A stretch of DNA of 7,944 nt from DATIBL01 sp035457505 (GCA_035457505.1 DATIBL010000037.1:1-7944), one strand, 5' to 3'. Shown: positions 1-5,500, numbered from the stretch's first letter. Notes: generated from the letters alone by a model not told the origin. A program made the numbers and translations.

Positions 1-96
1 ATCGATGGCGTGACATTCGCTGTCGCGAAGGAGGCGATGCGCAAGGCGGGAGCGAAGTTCTCGTGCAGGACGCGGATGGTCTCGCGTGAAGCGTAA
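1..96 (+). CDS. rplP: 50S ribosomal protein uL16, C-terminal fragment
   Basis: The window opens inside this gene. The last 31 codons (IDGVTFAVAKEAM...KFSCRTRMVSREA) fit the end of uL16, where a helix rich in Ala and Lys is followed by the 'KT+xVxRE' tail. uL16 binds 23S rRNA near the peptidyl transferase and tRNA elbow region of the large subunit. It stops at TAA 94-96, 10 nt before the best start of rpmC, as expected for the canonical order rplP-rpmC-rpsQ. The family usually ends in KTKFVxRE; here the tail reads CRTRMVSREA. The call rests on a short piece plus gene order. Confidence 0.88.
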   Translation: MDGVTFAVAKEAMRKAGAKFSCRTRMVSREA

Positions 97-106
97 TCTC
101 TCGAGT

Positions 107-301
107 ATGGATATCACACACATTCGCAAGCAGTCGGACAAGGAATTGGAGAAGTTTCTCGCAGAGAAGCATGTCGATCTCCAGAAGTTCCGCTTCGACA
201 TTACCGGGAGCAAGGTCAAGAACGTGAAGTCGGGGCGCGATACGCGCCGCGCCATTGCACAGATCCTGACCGAGCAGCGCGCCCGCAAGTCCGCAAATTA
301 A
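107..301 (+). CDS. rpmC: 50S ribosomal protein uL29
   Basis: This 64-residue protein is uL29, which sits by the peptide exit tunnel on 23S rRNA and is part of the docking site for trigger factor and SRP. It has the family's two-helix layout: an N-terminal helix (IRKQSDKELEKFLAEK), the 'L.KFRFDITGSKVKNVKS' turn, and a C-terminal basic helix (RDTRRAIAQILTEQRAR). I chose ATG 107 because it gives normal family length and leaves a 10-nt gap after rplP. An upstream in-frame GTG at 86 would overlap rplP and add seven residues with no homology. There is no Shine-Dalgarno before the ATG. It ends in TAA, 12 nt before rpsQ. Confidence 0.93.
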   Translation: MDITHIRKQSDKELEKFLAEKHVDLQKFRFDITGSKVKNVKSGRDTRRAIAQILTEQRARKSAN

Positions 302-313
302 TCACACCGGCAT

Positions 314-601
314 ATGGCAGAATCTACTAAAGAAATCACAAAGAAGCAGTCGCTCGTCGGCGTGGTCATCTCGGACAAGATGGACAAGACGCGCGTCGTT
401 TCGGTGACGAGCTACGAGAAGCATCCGAAGTACGGGAAGTTCATCAAGCGCAGCAAGCGCTACAAGGCGCATGATGCAGAGAACCAGTACAAGGTCGGCG
501 ATCGCGTGCGCCTTGAGGCGTGCCGCCCGGTCTCCCGGCACAAGCAGTTCGCGATCGTCGAGAAGATCGGCGTCGCGGAGGTGAAGACCCGCACCTACTA
601 A
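314..601 (+). CDS. rpsQ: 30S ribosomal protein uS17
   Basis: This 95-residue protein is uS17, a primary 16S rRNA binding protein needed early in 30S assembly. It is an OB-fold protein. Visible family signatures are LVGVVISDKMDKTRVVSV near residues 14-31, the HPKYGKFIKRSKRYKAHD block around 37-54, and the YKVGDRVRLEACRPVSRHKQF signature around 59-79. A polar N-terminal extension of about 12 residues precedes the core. The ATG lies 12 nt after the rpmC stop with no Shine-Dalgarno. It ends in TAA, 11 nt before rplN. Order and spacing fit a single ribosomal-protein transcript. Confidence 0.96.
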   Translation: MAESTKEITKKQSLVGVVISDKMDKTRVVSVTSYEKHPKYGKFIKRSKRYKAHDAENQYKVGDRVRLEACRPVSRHKQFAIVEKIGVAEVKTRTY

Positions 602-612
602 TCCATCGGCCT

Positions 613-981
613 ATGATCCAACCAAGAACGATCGTCACTATCGCTGACAATTCCGGAGCAAAGATCGGCCGCATCTTCAAGGTGATCGGCGGGTCCCGCA
701 AGCGCTATGCGCGCCTCGGGGACATCGTCGTCCTTTCCGTGCAGACTGCGGAGCCGCGCAAGGCGGTGAAGAAGGGCGAGGTCGTGCGCGGAGTCGTCGT
801 CCGCACTGGCGATGCATTCCGCCGCACCGATGGCTCGTACATCCGCTTCGATGAGAACGCCGTCGTTCTGATCGATGCAAAGAAGGAACCCCGCGCCGGC
901 CGCGTGTTCGGTCCGATCCCGCGCGAACTCGCCGAGAAGGGATTCCAGAAGATTATTTCCCTGGCCCAGGAGGTCGTCTAA
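613..981 (+). CDS. rplN: 50S ribosomal protein uL14
   Basis: This is a full-length, 122-residue uL14, which lies at the subunit interface of 50S and contacts 16S rRNA in the bridge region; it is also the target of the silencing factor RsfS. The family core is plain to see: MIQPRTIVTIADNSGAK at the start, VIGGSRKRYARLGDIVV, then GEVVRGVVVRT, DGSYIRFDENAVVLID, GRVFGPIPREL, and the usual end KIISLAQEVV. ATG 613 gives the exact normal N-terminus; longer in-frame starts upstream would run into rpsQ. It is 11 nt behind rpsQ, with no Shine-Dalgarno, and 10 nt ahead of rplX. Confidence 0.97.
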   Translation: MIQPRTIVTIADNSGAKIGRIFKVIGGSRKRYARLGDIVVLSVQTAEPRKAVKKGEVVRGVVVRTGDAFRRTDGSYIRFDENAVVLIDAKKEPRAGRVFGPIPRELAEKGFQKIISLAQEVV

Positions 982-991
982 TCCCACGCGT

Positions 992-1246
992 ATGCACGTC
1001 AAAAAAGGAGATTCTGTCGTCGTCCTCTCGGGAGCGGACAAAGGGAAGAAGGGAAAGATCGCGCATGCATTCCCCGCGCGAGGAGTTGTCGTCGTTGAGG
1101 GCATCAACATGAAGAAGAAGCATCAGCGCGCACGGCAGCAGGGGAAGAAGGGTCAGGTGATCGAGATCGCGATGCCGATTGCGGCATCGAAGGTCCGCCT
1201 CACCGAGAAGGGTGCCGCTCCTGCCAAGAAGAAAGCGAGCAAGTAA
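992..1246 (+). CDS. rplX: 50S ribosomal protein uL24, short form
   Basis: This 84-residue protein is uL24, an assembly-initiator protein that binds 23S rRNA near the tunnel exit. It opens with the KOW motif (VKKGDSVVVLSGADKGKKGKI), followed by RGVVVVEGINMKKKHQR and a region like the family's 'GQIIEIEMPIHVSNV' (GQVIEIAMPIAASKVRL). It then ends with a Lys/Ala tail (APAKKKASK). Most bacterial uL24 proteins are about 100 residues and continue with a 'RVGF...KKVRIAKKSG' segment, which is absent here. The stop is a clean TAA followed 12 nt later by rplE, so this looks like a natural short form and not a frameshift. ATG 992 is chosen over upstream starts that overlap rplN. Confidence 0.95.
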   Translation: MHVKKGDSVVVLSGADKGKKGKIAHAFPARGVVVVEGINMKKKHQRARQQGKKGQVIEIAMPIAASKVRLTEKGAAPAKKKASK

Positions 1247-1258
1247 TTCCGACCGCGT

Positions 1259-1861
1259 ATGTCACATCTCACTATCAAAGAACGAATGGCGAAGGCCTAC
1301 GAGACGCTCGCTCCGAAGTACGGGTACACCAACAAGCATCAGGCTCCGAAGATCGAGAAGGTGCTCGTGTCGGTCGGAACCGGACGCATGTCCCGCGCGG
1401 ACAAGAAGAAGAACGAGTTCATTGCTGGCCGCCTCGCAAAGGTCACGGGACAGAAGGCGAGCGACCGCAAGGCGAAGCAGTCGATCGCGTCGTTCAAGCT
1501 GCGCGAAGGGGAGGTCATCGGCCAGATGGTCACGCTCCGCGGTGCACGCATGAACGCGTTCCTCGAGAAGCTCTTCATGATCGCGATCCCGCGCACGAAG
1601 GACTTCCGCGGATTCCAGAAGAAGTCGATCGACGCGATGGGCAACTTCACGATCGGCGTGAAGGAGCACACGATCTTCCCGGAGACCGCCGATGAGGATC
1701 TTCGCGATGTCTTCGGACTCGCGATCACCGTGGTCACGAACAAGCGCGACAAGAACGAGGTTGCAGATTTCCTTGAGCACCTCGGACTCCCGTTCCGCGA
1801 GATCGCTCCGGATACGAAGGAGCGCCGCAAGACGGAGGCCCCGAAGCGCCGCCGCAAATAG
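1259..1861 (+). CDS. rplE: 50S ribosomal protein uL5
   Basis: This 200-residue protein is uL5, which binds 5S rRNA and contacts the P-site tRNA elbow in the central protuberance. Key stretches are APKIEKVLVSVGTGRM (res. 28-43), the QKASDRKAKQSIASFKLREG segment, IGQMVTLRGARMNAFLEKL, the RDFRG-like block (TKDFRGFQKKSIDAMGNF) and the GLAITVVT strand. The core ends at the family's usual EFL..LGLPF; about 20 residues follow, ending in KRRRK, a basic extension beyond the typical ~179. ATG 1259 follows the rplX stop by 12 nt without a Shine-Dalgarno. It is the last ribosomal gene before the interruption; rpsN should come next but lies 5.8 kb away. Confidence 0.97.
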   Translation: MSHLTIKERMAKAYETLAPKYGYTNKHQAPKIEKVLVSVGTGRMSRADKKKNEFIAGRLAKVTGQKASDRKAKQSIASFKLREGEVIGQMVTLRGARMNAFLEKLFMIAIPRTKDFRGFQKKSIDAMGNFTIGVKEHTIFPETADEDLRDVFGLAITVVTNKRDKNEVADFLEHLGLPFREIAPDTKERRKTEAPKRRRK

Positions 1862-1880
1862 CATCAGACATTTTTCCAAG

Positions 1881-1910
1881 AAGAACACCCCGGATCACCG
1901 GGGTGTTCTT
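1881..1910 (+). terminator. perfect 13-bp hairpin after rplE
   Basis: AAGAACACCCCGG (1881-1893) pairs without mismatch with CCGGGGTGTTCTT (1898-1910) around the loop ATCA. It starts 20 nt after the rplE stop and is the first feature after the ribosomal block. It lacks a clean T-run behind it; the only Ts are the stem's own TTCTT. It may be an intrinsic terminator of a weak kind or an mRNA 3'-end stabiliser or processing site. A T5 run lies just upstream (1871-1875), which does not help + strand termination. Confidence 0.6.
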
Positions 1911-1937
1911 GCGTCTCAGGAATGCAAAGAGTATTCT
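1909..1937 (+). promoter_or_regulatory. weak promoter candidate for the 132-residue zinc-ribbon-like gene
   Basis: TTGCGT (1909-1914) and TATTCT (1932-1937) are 17 nt apart and lie 36 nt upstream of ATG 1973. Both boxes are imperfect, and the -35 overlaps the hairpin after rplE. It is listed because the gene has its own strong Shine-Dalgarno and sits after a likely terminator. Confidence 0.22.
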
Positions 1938-1958
1938 GTGGTCTTCGTTGTTCTTTGT

Positions 1959-1966
1959 GAAGGAGG
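1959..1966 (+). promoter_or_regulatory. strong Shine-Dalgarno
   Basis: GAAGGAGG lies 6 nt before ATG 1973 and fixes that start. It contrasts with the ribosomal cistrons just upstream, none of which has such a site. Confidence 0.85.
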
Positions 1967-1972
1967 ATCCGT

Positions 1973-2371
1973 ATGCATACGCTTATTCGCCGCGCGCTCC
2001 GCACTGCGCTTGCCGAGGCGTCTCGCCTCACGTCTCGCCGTCGCCGTCATGAAGACCCCAAACCGGCGATCCCAGGCGTCCTTGCGACCGCAGAAGATCG
2101 TGCCGTGTTCTGCACCTGCGGCCGGCATATTCCGGATGGAGCGTACGTCTCGTTCCTGATCATCCCCGACGATATCGCCAATGCGATCCGCGATCGGATC
2201 GCGTCTGCTCGCGTCGAGATTGTCGATGGGGTTCCGGTCTACGTGACCTGCGTCGGCTGCGCGAGTGCAGATCAGCGCGACATCATGGGTCAGCTCAGGG
2301 ATGGGAAGATCCTCCGCGTGAACCAGGGTATGTTCGAACGGTATCGAGCAAAGGTGCTCGGGAAGAGTTGA
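1973..2371 (+). CDS. hypothetical protein with CxC and CxxC pairs (zinc-ribbon-like)
   Basis: I do not recognise this 132-residue protein. The first ~30 residues are Arg-rich and probably helical or disordered (IRRALRTALAEASRL, then SRRRRHEDPK). The core has Cys47 and Cys49 (FCTCGRHIPDG) and Cys93 and Cys96 (VTCVGCAS), separated by a mixed helix/strand segment; four cysteines in two close pairs suggest one structural zinc site. The end (LRDGKILRVNQGMFERYRAK) is basic. It has no signal peptide or membrane segment, so it is likely cytoplasmic. The start is fixed by the Shine-Dalgarno at 1959-1966. It stands alone between the hairpin after rplE and its own terminator. It could be a small nucleic-acid or protein-binding regulator, but nothing in the sequence settles that. 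Confidence 0.8.
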   Translation: MHTLIRRALRTALAEASRLTSRRRRHEDPKPAIPGVLATAEDRAVFCTCGRHIPDGAYVSFLIIPDDIANAIRDRIASARVEIVDGVPVYVTCVGCASADQRDIMGQLRDGKILRVNQGMFERYRAKVLGKS

Positions 2372-2372
2372 G

Positions 2373-2398
2373 AAGTGGCCACAACTGGCCGCTTTTTT
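2373..2398 (+). terminator. intrinsic terminator
   Basis: AAGTGGCC (2373-2380) pairs with GGCCGCTT (2387-2394), with one G-U pair, around a 6-nt loop, and runs into six Ts (2393-2398). It begins right after the TGA of the gene ending at 2371. Confidence 0.85.
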
Positions 2399-2420
2399 GC
2401 TCCGCTGTGCCTCACTGCTC

Positions 2421-2448
2421 TCTAGTTGACTAGACGCAATATGTATTG
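2421..2448. promoter_or_regulatory. two tandem dyads in the metalloprotease promoter region, possible operator
   Basis: TCTAGT-TG-ACTAGA (2421-2434) is a perfect 6-bp inverted repeat and CAATA-TG-TATTG (2437-2448) a perfect 5-bp one. Both have the same TG centre, and the centres are 15 bp apart. The first dyad contains a -35-like TTGACT (2426-2431). A matching -10 is poor (TAGCGT at 2449-2454, spacer 17). The arrangement suggests repressor binding over a promoter, but this is inference. Confidence 0.35.
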
Positions 2449-2484
2449 TAGCGTTGGTATCAATCGTTCTTCTTATGAATGTTC

Positions 2485-2493
2485 GGAAGGAGG
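2485..2493 (+). promoter_or_regulatory. strong Shine-Dalgarno
   Basis: GGAAGGAGG ends 6 nt before ATG 2500. It favours 2500 over the upstream in-frame ATG 2479, which the site would lie inside. Confidence 0.85.
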
Positions 2494-2499
2494 CTCCTC

Positions 2500-3759
2500 A
2501 TGTATGTGAAGCCGGAATTTCAGAAATCGGAGGCGGCACGTCCACCTCTTGTCGATCGTCTTCGGTCGCACGTCGAAGTGCCCGCTGGAGCTGCGCAGAG
2601 TTGGGCGATCGCGCTCTTCATGGGCGCATGCGCGTTGCGTGCTGTGCTCTGGGTCGGTGAGCGTGCACTTCCTGCCTATCAGACGGTGAAGATCGCGCTC
2701 GAGATCTGGTGGGTGAGTGCGATCGCGAGCATGACTGTCGCAACGACGCTGCAGATCGTTCTCTATGGTGCGCTCTCTGGAATCGCACTGACGCTCATGG
2801 TCGCTTCGCATGAATACGGCCATCTGTTCGGCTTTTGGCGGCGCGGGTGCGCAATCCCGAAGATCTGGTTCATCCCGTTCGTCGGCGCGATCATGCGGTT
2901 CGCCGCACGAACGCACGATCCGGCGGGATTCAATCATCGATACGGACTCGATGAACCGGAGACCGCAGCGTACATCGGGTTCATGGGTCCGTTTGCCGGA
3001 ACCGTCGCGACAGCGACCGTCTTCATCGTGTGGCTCACGCCGGCATCTGCTGCGTTCATTCCAGATGCGCTTCGCGATCCGCTGCGCGGGATTCTGATCG
3101 GCTCTGCGCTCTACAATCTCGTGCAGCTCTCGCTCGCCGTTCGTCCGTTCGACGGAGGATGGATCACGCAGGCGATCCATCCATGGTTTCGGCACTACAC
3201 GATGGGCATGCTCGCGTTTCTCACCTTCGCGTTCCATGCAGCATGGGTCGCGCACTGGTGGGCGCTCTTCTTCTACGGGATCCGCTTCACTCGTGCATGG
3301 AGACGGATGCTCGCGGTCGGATGCGTTGCACTCATCATGTGCGGAGCGATCGCGCTCGGCTATGGGCGCGCATCAACGCTCGAGAATGCGATCGATATCG
3401 GATTCATGGGCGTCATTCTCTGGTGGACGTATGGCCTCGTGCGCGGCAGCGGCGAACCGTTCCATGCGCTGCCGGAGTGGCGCGCGCTCCTCTGGACCGT
3501 CAAAAAGCCGACCGGACGATGGAAGGATCGCTCCTCCTCCGATGGAGAAGCCGAATCTGATCTGGATGCCGAGCGCCGCCTTGCTGCAGCGCTCCGAATC
3601 CCGGCCGATGCCGTTCCTCATGCACCATATTCCGGAGAAGATCGTCGCGGCTCGTCTGCGATCCCGATCGGGATCCGTTTCAAGTGGGCGTTCTGCTATC
3701 TCGGACTGGTTGGCACGTTGTTCTTTCTTCTTGGTATGATTCTGCTTGCGCGTGCGTAA
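2500..3759 (+). CDS. M50-family membrane metalloprotease (site-2-protease-like)
   Basis: This 419-residue integral membrane protein carries the zinc protease motif HEYGH at 104-108 (His104, Glu105, His108) inside a hydrophobic helix. A second motif, RPFDGG at 215-220, supplies Asp218 as the likely third zinc ligand, the usual pairing in M50 proteases that cut substrates within the membrane. A GFMGPFAG segment (160-167) resembles the conserved Gly-Pro helix of the family. About eight hydrophobic stretches are visible, near 34-52, 66-100, 123-133, 157-180, 196-213, 236-258, 268-287 and 298-313. A polar, probably cytosolic tail follows (318-390, with many Asp, Glu and Arg), and a last membrane helix (395-417). 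No PDZ domain is seen. M50 enzymes usually cleave anti-sigma factors, membrane regulators or signal peptide remnants; no such substrate is recognisable nearby. It is a single-gene unit with its own terminator. Confidence 0.85.
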   Translation: MYVKPEFQKSEAARPPLVDRLRSHVEVPAGAAQSWAIALFMGACALRAVLWVGERALPAYQTVKIALEIWWVSAIASMTVATTLQIVLYGALSGIALTLMVASHEYGHLFGFWRRGCAIPKIWFIPFVGAIMRFAARTHDPAGFNHRYGLDEPETAAYIGFMGPFAGTVATATVFIVWLTPASAAFIPDALRDPLRGILIGSALYNLVQLSLAVRPFDGGWITQAIHPWFRHYTMGMLAFLTFAFHAAWVAHWWALFFYGIRFTRAWRRMLAVGCVALIMCGAIALGYGRASTLENAIDIGFMGVILWWTYGLVRGSGEPFHALPEWRALLWTVKKPTGRWKDRSSSDGEAESDLDAERRLAAALRIPADAVPHAPYSGEDRRGSSAIPIGIRFKWAFCYLGLVGTLFFLLGMILLARA

Positions 3760-3765
3760 GCTTCG

Positions 3766-3793
3766 ACTCCGCGTTTCGGCGCGGAGTTTTTTT
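3766..3793 (+). terminator. intrinsic terminator
   Basis: ACTCCGCG (3766-3773) pairs perfectly with CGCGGAGT (3780-3787) around TTTCGG, followed by a run of seven Ts. It lies directly after the metalloprotease stop codon. Confidence 0.93.
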
Positions 3794-3820
3794 ATCTCAA
3801 TTCGAGCACCGGCAGGCGCT

Positions 3821-3848
3821 TTGAAGCCAGAACGCCTTGTGCTAGGAT
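3821..3848 (+). promoter_or_regulatory. promoter with extended -10, likely giving a leaderless mRNA
   Basis: TTGAAG (3821-3826) and TAGGAT (3843-3848) are 16 nt apart, and TGC precedes the -10 box (extended -10). Transcription would begin about 7 nt downstream, near 3855, only about 3 nt before ATG 3858. There is no room for a Shine-Dalgarno. Confidence 0.6.
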
Positions 3849-3857
3849 GGGCGCATC

Positions 3858-4070
3858 ATGGTCGGACTCCAGCGATATGAATGTCCCTCGTGCGGCAAGC
3901 TGCTTTTCAAAGGCGTGCTCGTCGACAGCTCGATCGAAGTAAAATGCCGCCGTTGCGGGGCGATGGCCGAATTCGCCGGCGTCGCGAGCGACAAGCTCGT
4001 GTGTCTCATGGACGGATGCCCGCGTCGGGTTACCGCAAAGACACTTGCCGAAAATACCGCAGTCGAATGA
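3858..4070 (+). CDS. small Com-like zinc-ribbon protein
   Basis: This 70-residue protein has the pattern YxCPxCGKLLFKG...IEVKCRRCG (Cys9, Cys12, Cys30, Cys33), as in the zinc ribbon of phage Mu Com and its bacterial relatives. Mu Com binds mRNA and switches on translation of mom. A third pair (Cys49, Cys54 in CLMDGC) is extra to that core and might be a second partial metal site. It has no membrane segment or signal peptide, so it is likely cytoplasmic. The start is fixed by the promoter, whose -10 box ends 9 nt before the ATG. It stands alone, with its own promoter and a terminator 28 nt after the TGA. The resemblance covers only the four-cysteine ribbon; zinc ribbons are common, so an RNA-binding role is a guess. 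Confidence 0.78.
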   Translation: MVGLQRYECPSCGKLLFKGVLVDSSIEVKCRRCGAMAEFAGVASDKLVCLMDGCPRRVTAKTLAENTAVE

Positions 4071-4097
4071 TCCGACTCACGGGCGCCGATAAACTAT

Positions 4098-4117
4098 ACG
4101 ACCGAGGGTCGTTTTTT
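4098..4117 (+). terminator. intrinsic terminator
   Basis: ACGACC (4098-4103) pairs with GGTCGT (4107-4112) around a GAG loop, followed by six Ts (4112-4117). It separates the zinc-ribbon gene from the nirK promoter. Confidence 0.82.
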
Positions 4118-4147
4118 ATCGCCCCTTTTCGCGACATCAGTGCTCCT

Positions 4148-4156
4148 TGCTATACT
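4148..4156 (+). promoter_or_regulatory. extended -10 promoter of nirK
   Basis: TGC followed by TATACT (4151-4156) is a good extended -10 element; no convincing -35 lies 16-18 nt upstream. Transcription would start near 4163 and give a leader of about 40 nt before ATG 4204. I looked for an FNR/NnrR-type TTGAT-N4-ATCAA box near it and found none. Confidence 0.55.
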
Positions 4157-4203
4157 AGATTGATAGAGCCGCACTGAAGGCCGATTAGCACTTCATTTTG
4201 TGT

Positions 4204-5412
4204 ATGAAACAATTGATCACCATGATCGCACTCGTTGCCCTCTTCGTGGGCCTCGGGTTCGTGTATAAATACAACTTCTCTCCGTCCGCGAAGGCGGCGA
4301 GGAGTGGAGCGGTCGCGACAGAGCCGGCTGGAGTGACGCCGATTCCGACGGTCGCTGAGATCGGGGCTGATCCGACGGCGGTACCTCCGCCGATCACGCG
4401 GAAAGAAAGCGCCACGGTGAAGATCGCGCTCGATGCAATCGCGGTTCGGAGTGCGCTTGCGGATGGTGTGACCTACGAATACTGGACCTACAACAAGCAG
4501 GTTCCAGGTCCGATGATCCGCGTGCGCGAGGGCGACACGGTTGAAGTGACGATGACGCATAACGCCGCCGGACACGCGCATGCAGCGACACCGCTTCCGC
4601 TCGACCTTGCGTTCTCGGGACCCTTCGAGATCCCGACCGCACATGCGGCTGGAGATCATGCGGCAAGCGATGGGCATGACGATGGTCACGATGCGCACAT
4701 GGATGCTGGTGCTGAGTCAGGCCACGAGAAGCACTCGGTAGACCTCCACGCGGTGCTTGGTCCTGGCGGCGGAGCGGGGCTCACGCAGGCCGGACACGAC
4801 GAAGTGAAGGTCTTTTCGTGGAAGGCGATGCGCCCGGGACTCTATGTGTATCATTGCGCCTCTCCGCATATTCCGACGCACATCGCCAATGGCATGTACG
4901 GACTCGTGTTGGTCGAGCCCAAGGAAGGACTGCCACCAGTCGATCGTGAATTCTATGTGATGCAGGGCGAGTTCTATACGGCAGGTGCGCTCGGAGAAAA
5001 AGGATTTCAGCCGTTCAGTAAGGCAAAGCTTATGAAGGAGGAGCCGGAGTATGTCGTGTTCAACGGCCGCGTCGGATCACTCACGGGGGATCGCGCGCTC
5101 AAGGCGAAGACCGGAGAGAAGGTCCGCCTGTATTTCGGCGTCGGGTCGTTTGTGCCGTCGAATCTGCATCTCATCGGCGGGATCTTCGACAAACTCTATC
5201 CAGAGGGCGATATCATTTCAGACCCGCATCGCAACGTCCAGACGACGCTTGTTCCGGCAGGAGGAGCGGTTGTCGCGGAATGGAAGCAGGAAGTTCCGGG
5301 CACGTTCCTTCTTGTCGACCATGCGCTCGTGCGCGCGATCGATCGCGGCGCAGCGGGTCAGCTTGTCGTCGAAGGCGAGCCCCGCCCTGATATCATCCGC
5401 GCGGGGAAATAG
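4204..5412 (+). CDS. nirK: copper-containing nitrite reductase, AniA class, membrane-anchored
   Basis: This 402-residue enzyme reduces nitrite to nitric oxide. A hydrophobic N-terminal segment (res. 4-20) without a lipobox or clear cleavage site suggests a membrane anchor with the enzyme outside; a Pro/Ala-rich linker (30-65) follows. Two cupredoxin domains follow. By alignment from memory with Alcaligenes NirK and Neisseria AniA, the type 1 copper ligands are His177, Cys218, His226 and Met231, and the type 2 ligands are His182, His217 and His373. The catalytic pair is Asp180 (HSVDLH) and His322 (NLHLIGGIFD). The spacing from Cys218 to His226 matches AniA. The C-terminal half (PEYVVFNGRVGSLTGD, then FLLVDHALVRAIDRGA) is close to AniA. 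About 50 extra residues with eight His (124-174) sit before HSVDLH. The start is ATG 4204 rather than TTG 4198; there is no nearby Shine-Dalgarno. NirK works as a trimer; no electron donor gene is in the window. Confidence 0.95.
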   Translation: MKQLITMIALVALFVGLGFVYKYNFSPSAKAARSGAVATEPAGVTPIPTVAEIGADPTAVPPPITRKESATVKIALDAIAVRSALADGVTYEYWTYNKQVPGPMIRVREGDTVEVTMTHNAAGHAHAATPLPLDLAFSGPFEIPTAHAAGDHAASDGHDDGHDAHMDAGAESGHEKHSVDLHAVLGPGGGAGLTQAGHDEVKVFSWKAMRPGLYVYHCASPHIPTHIANGMYGLVLVEPKEGLPPVDREFYVMQGEFYTAGALGEKGFQPFSKAKLMKEEPEYVVFNGRVGSLTGDRALKAKTGEKVRLYFGVGSFVPSNLHLIGGIFDKLYPEGDIISDPHRNVQTTLVPAGGAVVAEWKQEVPGTFLLVDHALVRAIDRGAAGQLVVEGEPRPDIIRAGK

Positions 5413-5441
5413 CTGTTCGGAATATTCCGCAAGAGAAGTGC

Positions 5442-5470
5442 AAAGAACCGCCCAATGAGGGCGGTTCTTT
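5442..5470. terminator. terminator hairpin shared by nirK and the convergent membrane-protein gene
   Basis: AAAGAACCGCCC (5442-5453) pairs perfectly over 12 bp with GGGCGGTTCTTT (5459-5470) around AATGA. It lies between the convergent ends of nirK (+) and the gene at 5501-5821 (-). Each arm ends in A3 or T3, so it can offer a short U-run on either strand. Confidence 0.8.
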
Positions 5471-5500
5471 CTGCTCTGTCATCTTTAACAATGTCCGTTG

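Noticed and set aside
86..106. Upstream GTG start for rpmC
   Set aside because: It would overlap rplP by 11 nt and add residues not found in uL29; ATG 107 fits family length and the regular cistron spacing.
598..1110. Open frame on the - strand opposite rplN and rplX
   Set aside because: It lies across two certain ribosomal genes and has no recognisable features.
1262..1888. Long open frame on the - strand opposite rplE
   Set aside because: It mirrors the uL5 gene; its product is rich in Arg, Leu and Asp without family features, as expected from the GC-rich codon pattern of the real gene.
2473..3255. Long open frame on the - strand opposite the metalloprotease
   Set aside because: The product is a low-complexity Arg/Glu/His/Asp mix, and the + strand frame has clear protease motifs and membrane helices.
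4213..4226. TTGAT-CACC-ATGAT as an FNR/NnrR box for nirK
   Set aside because: The second half does not match ATCAA and the site lies inside the coding region, downstream of the promoter.
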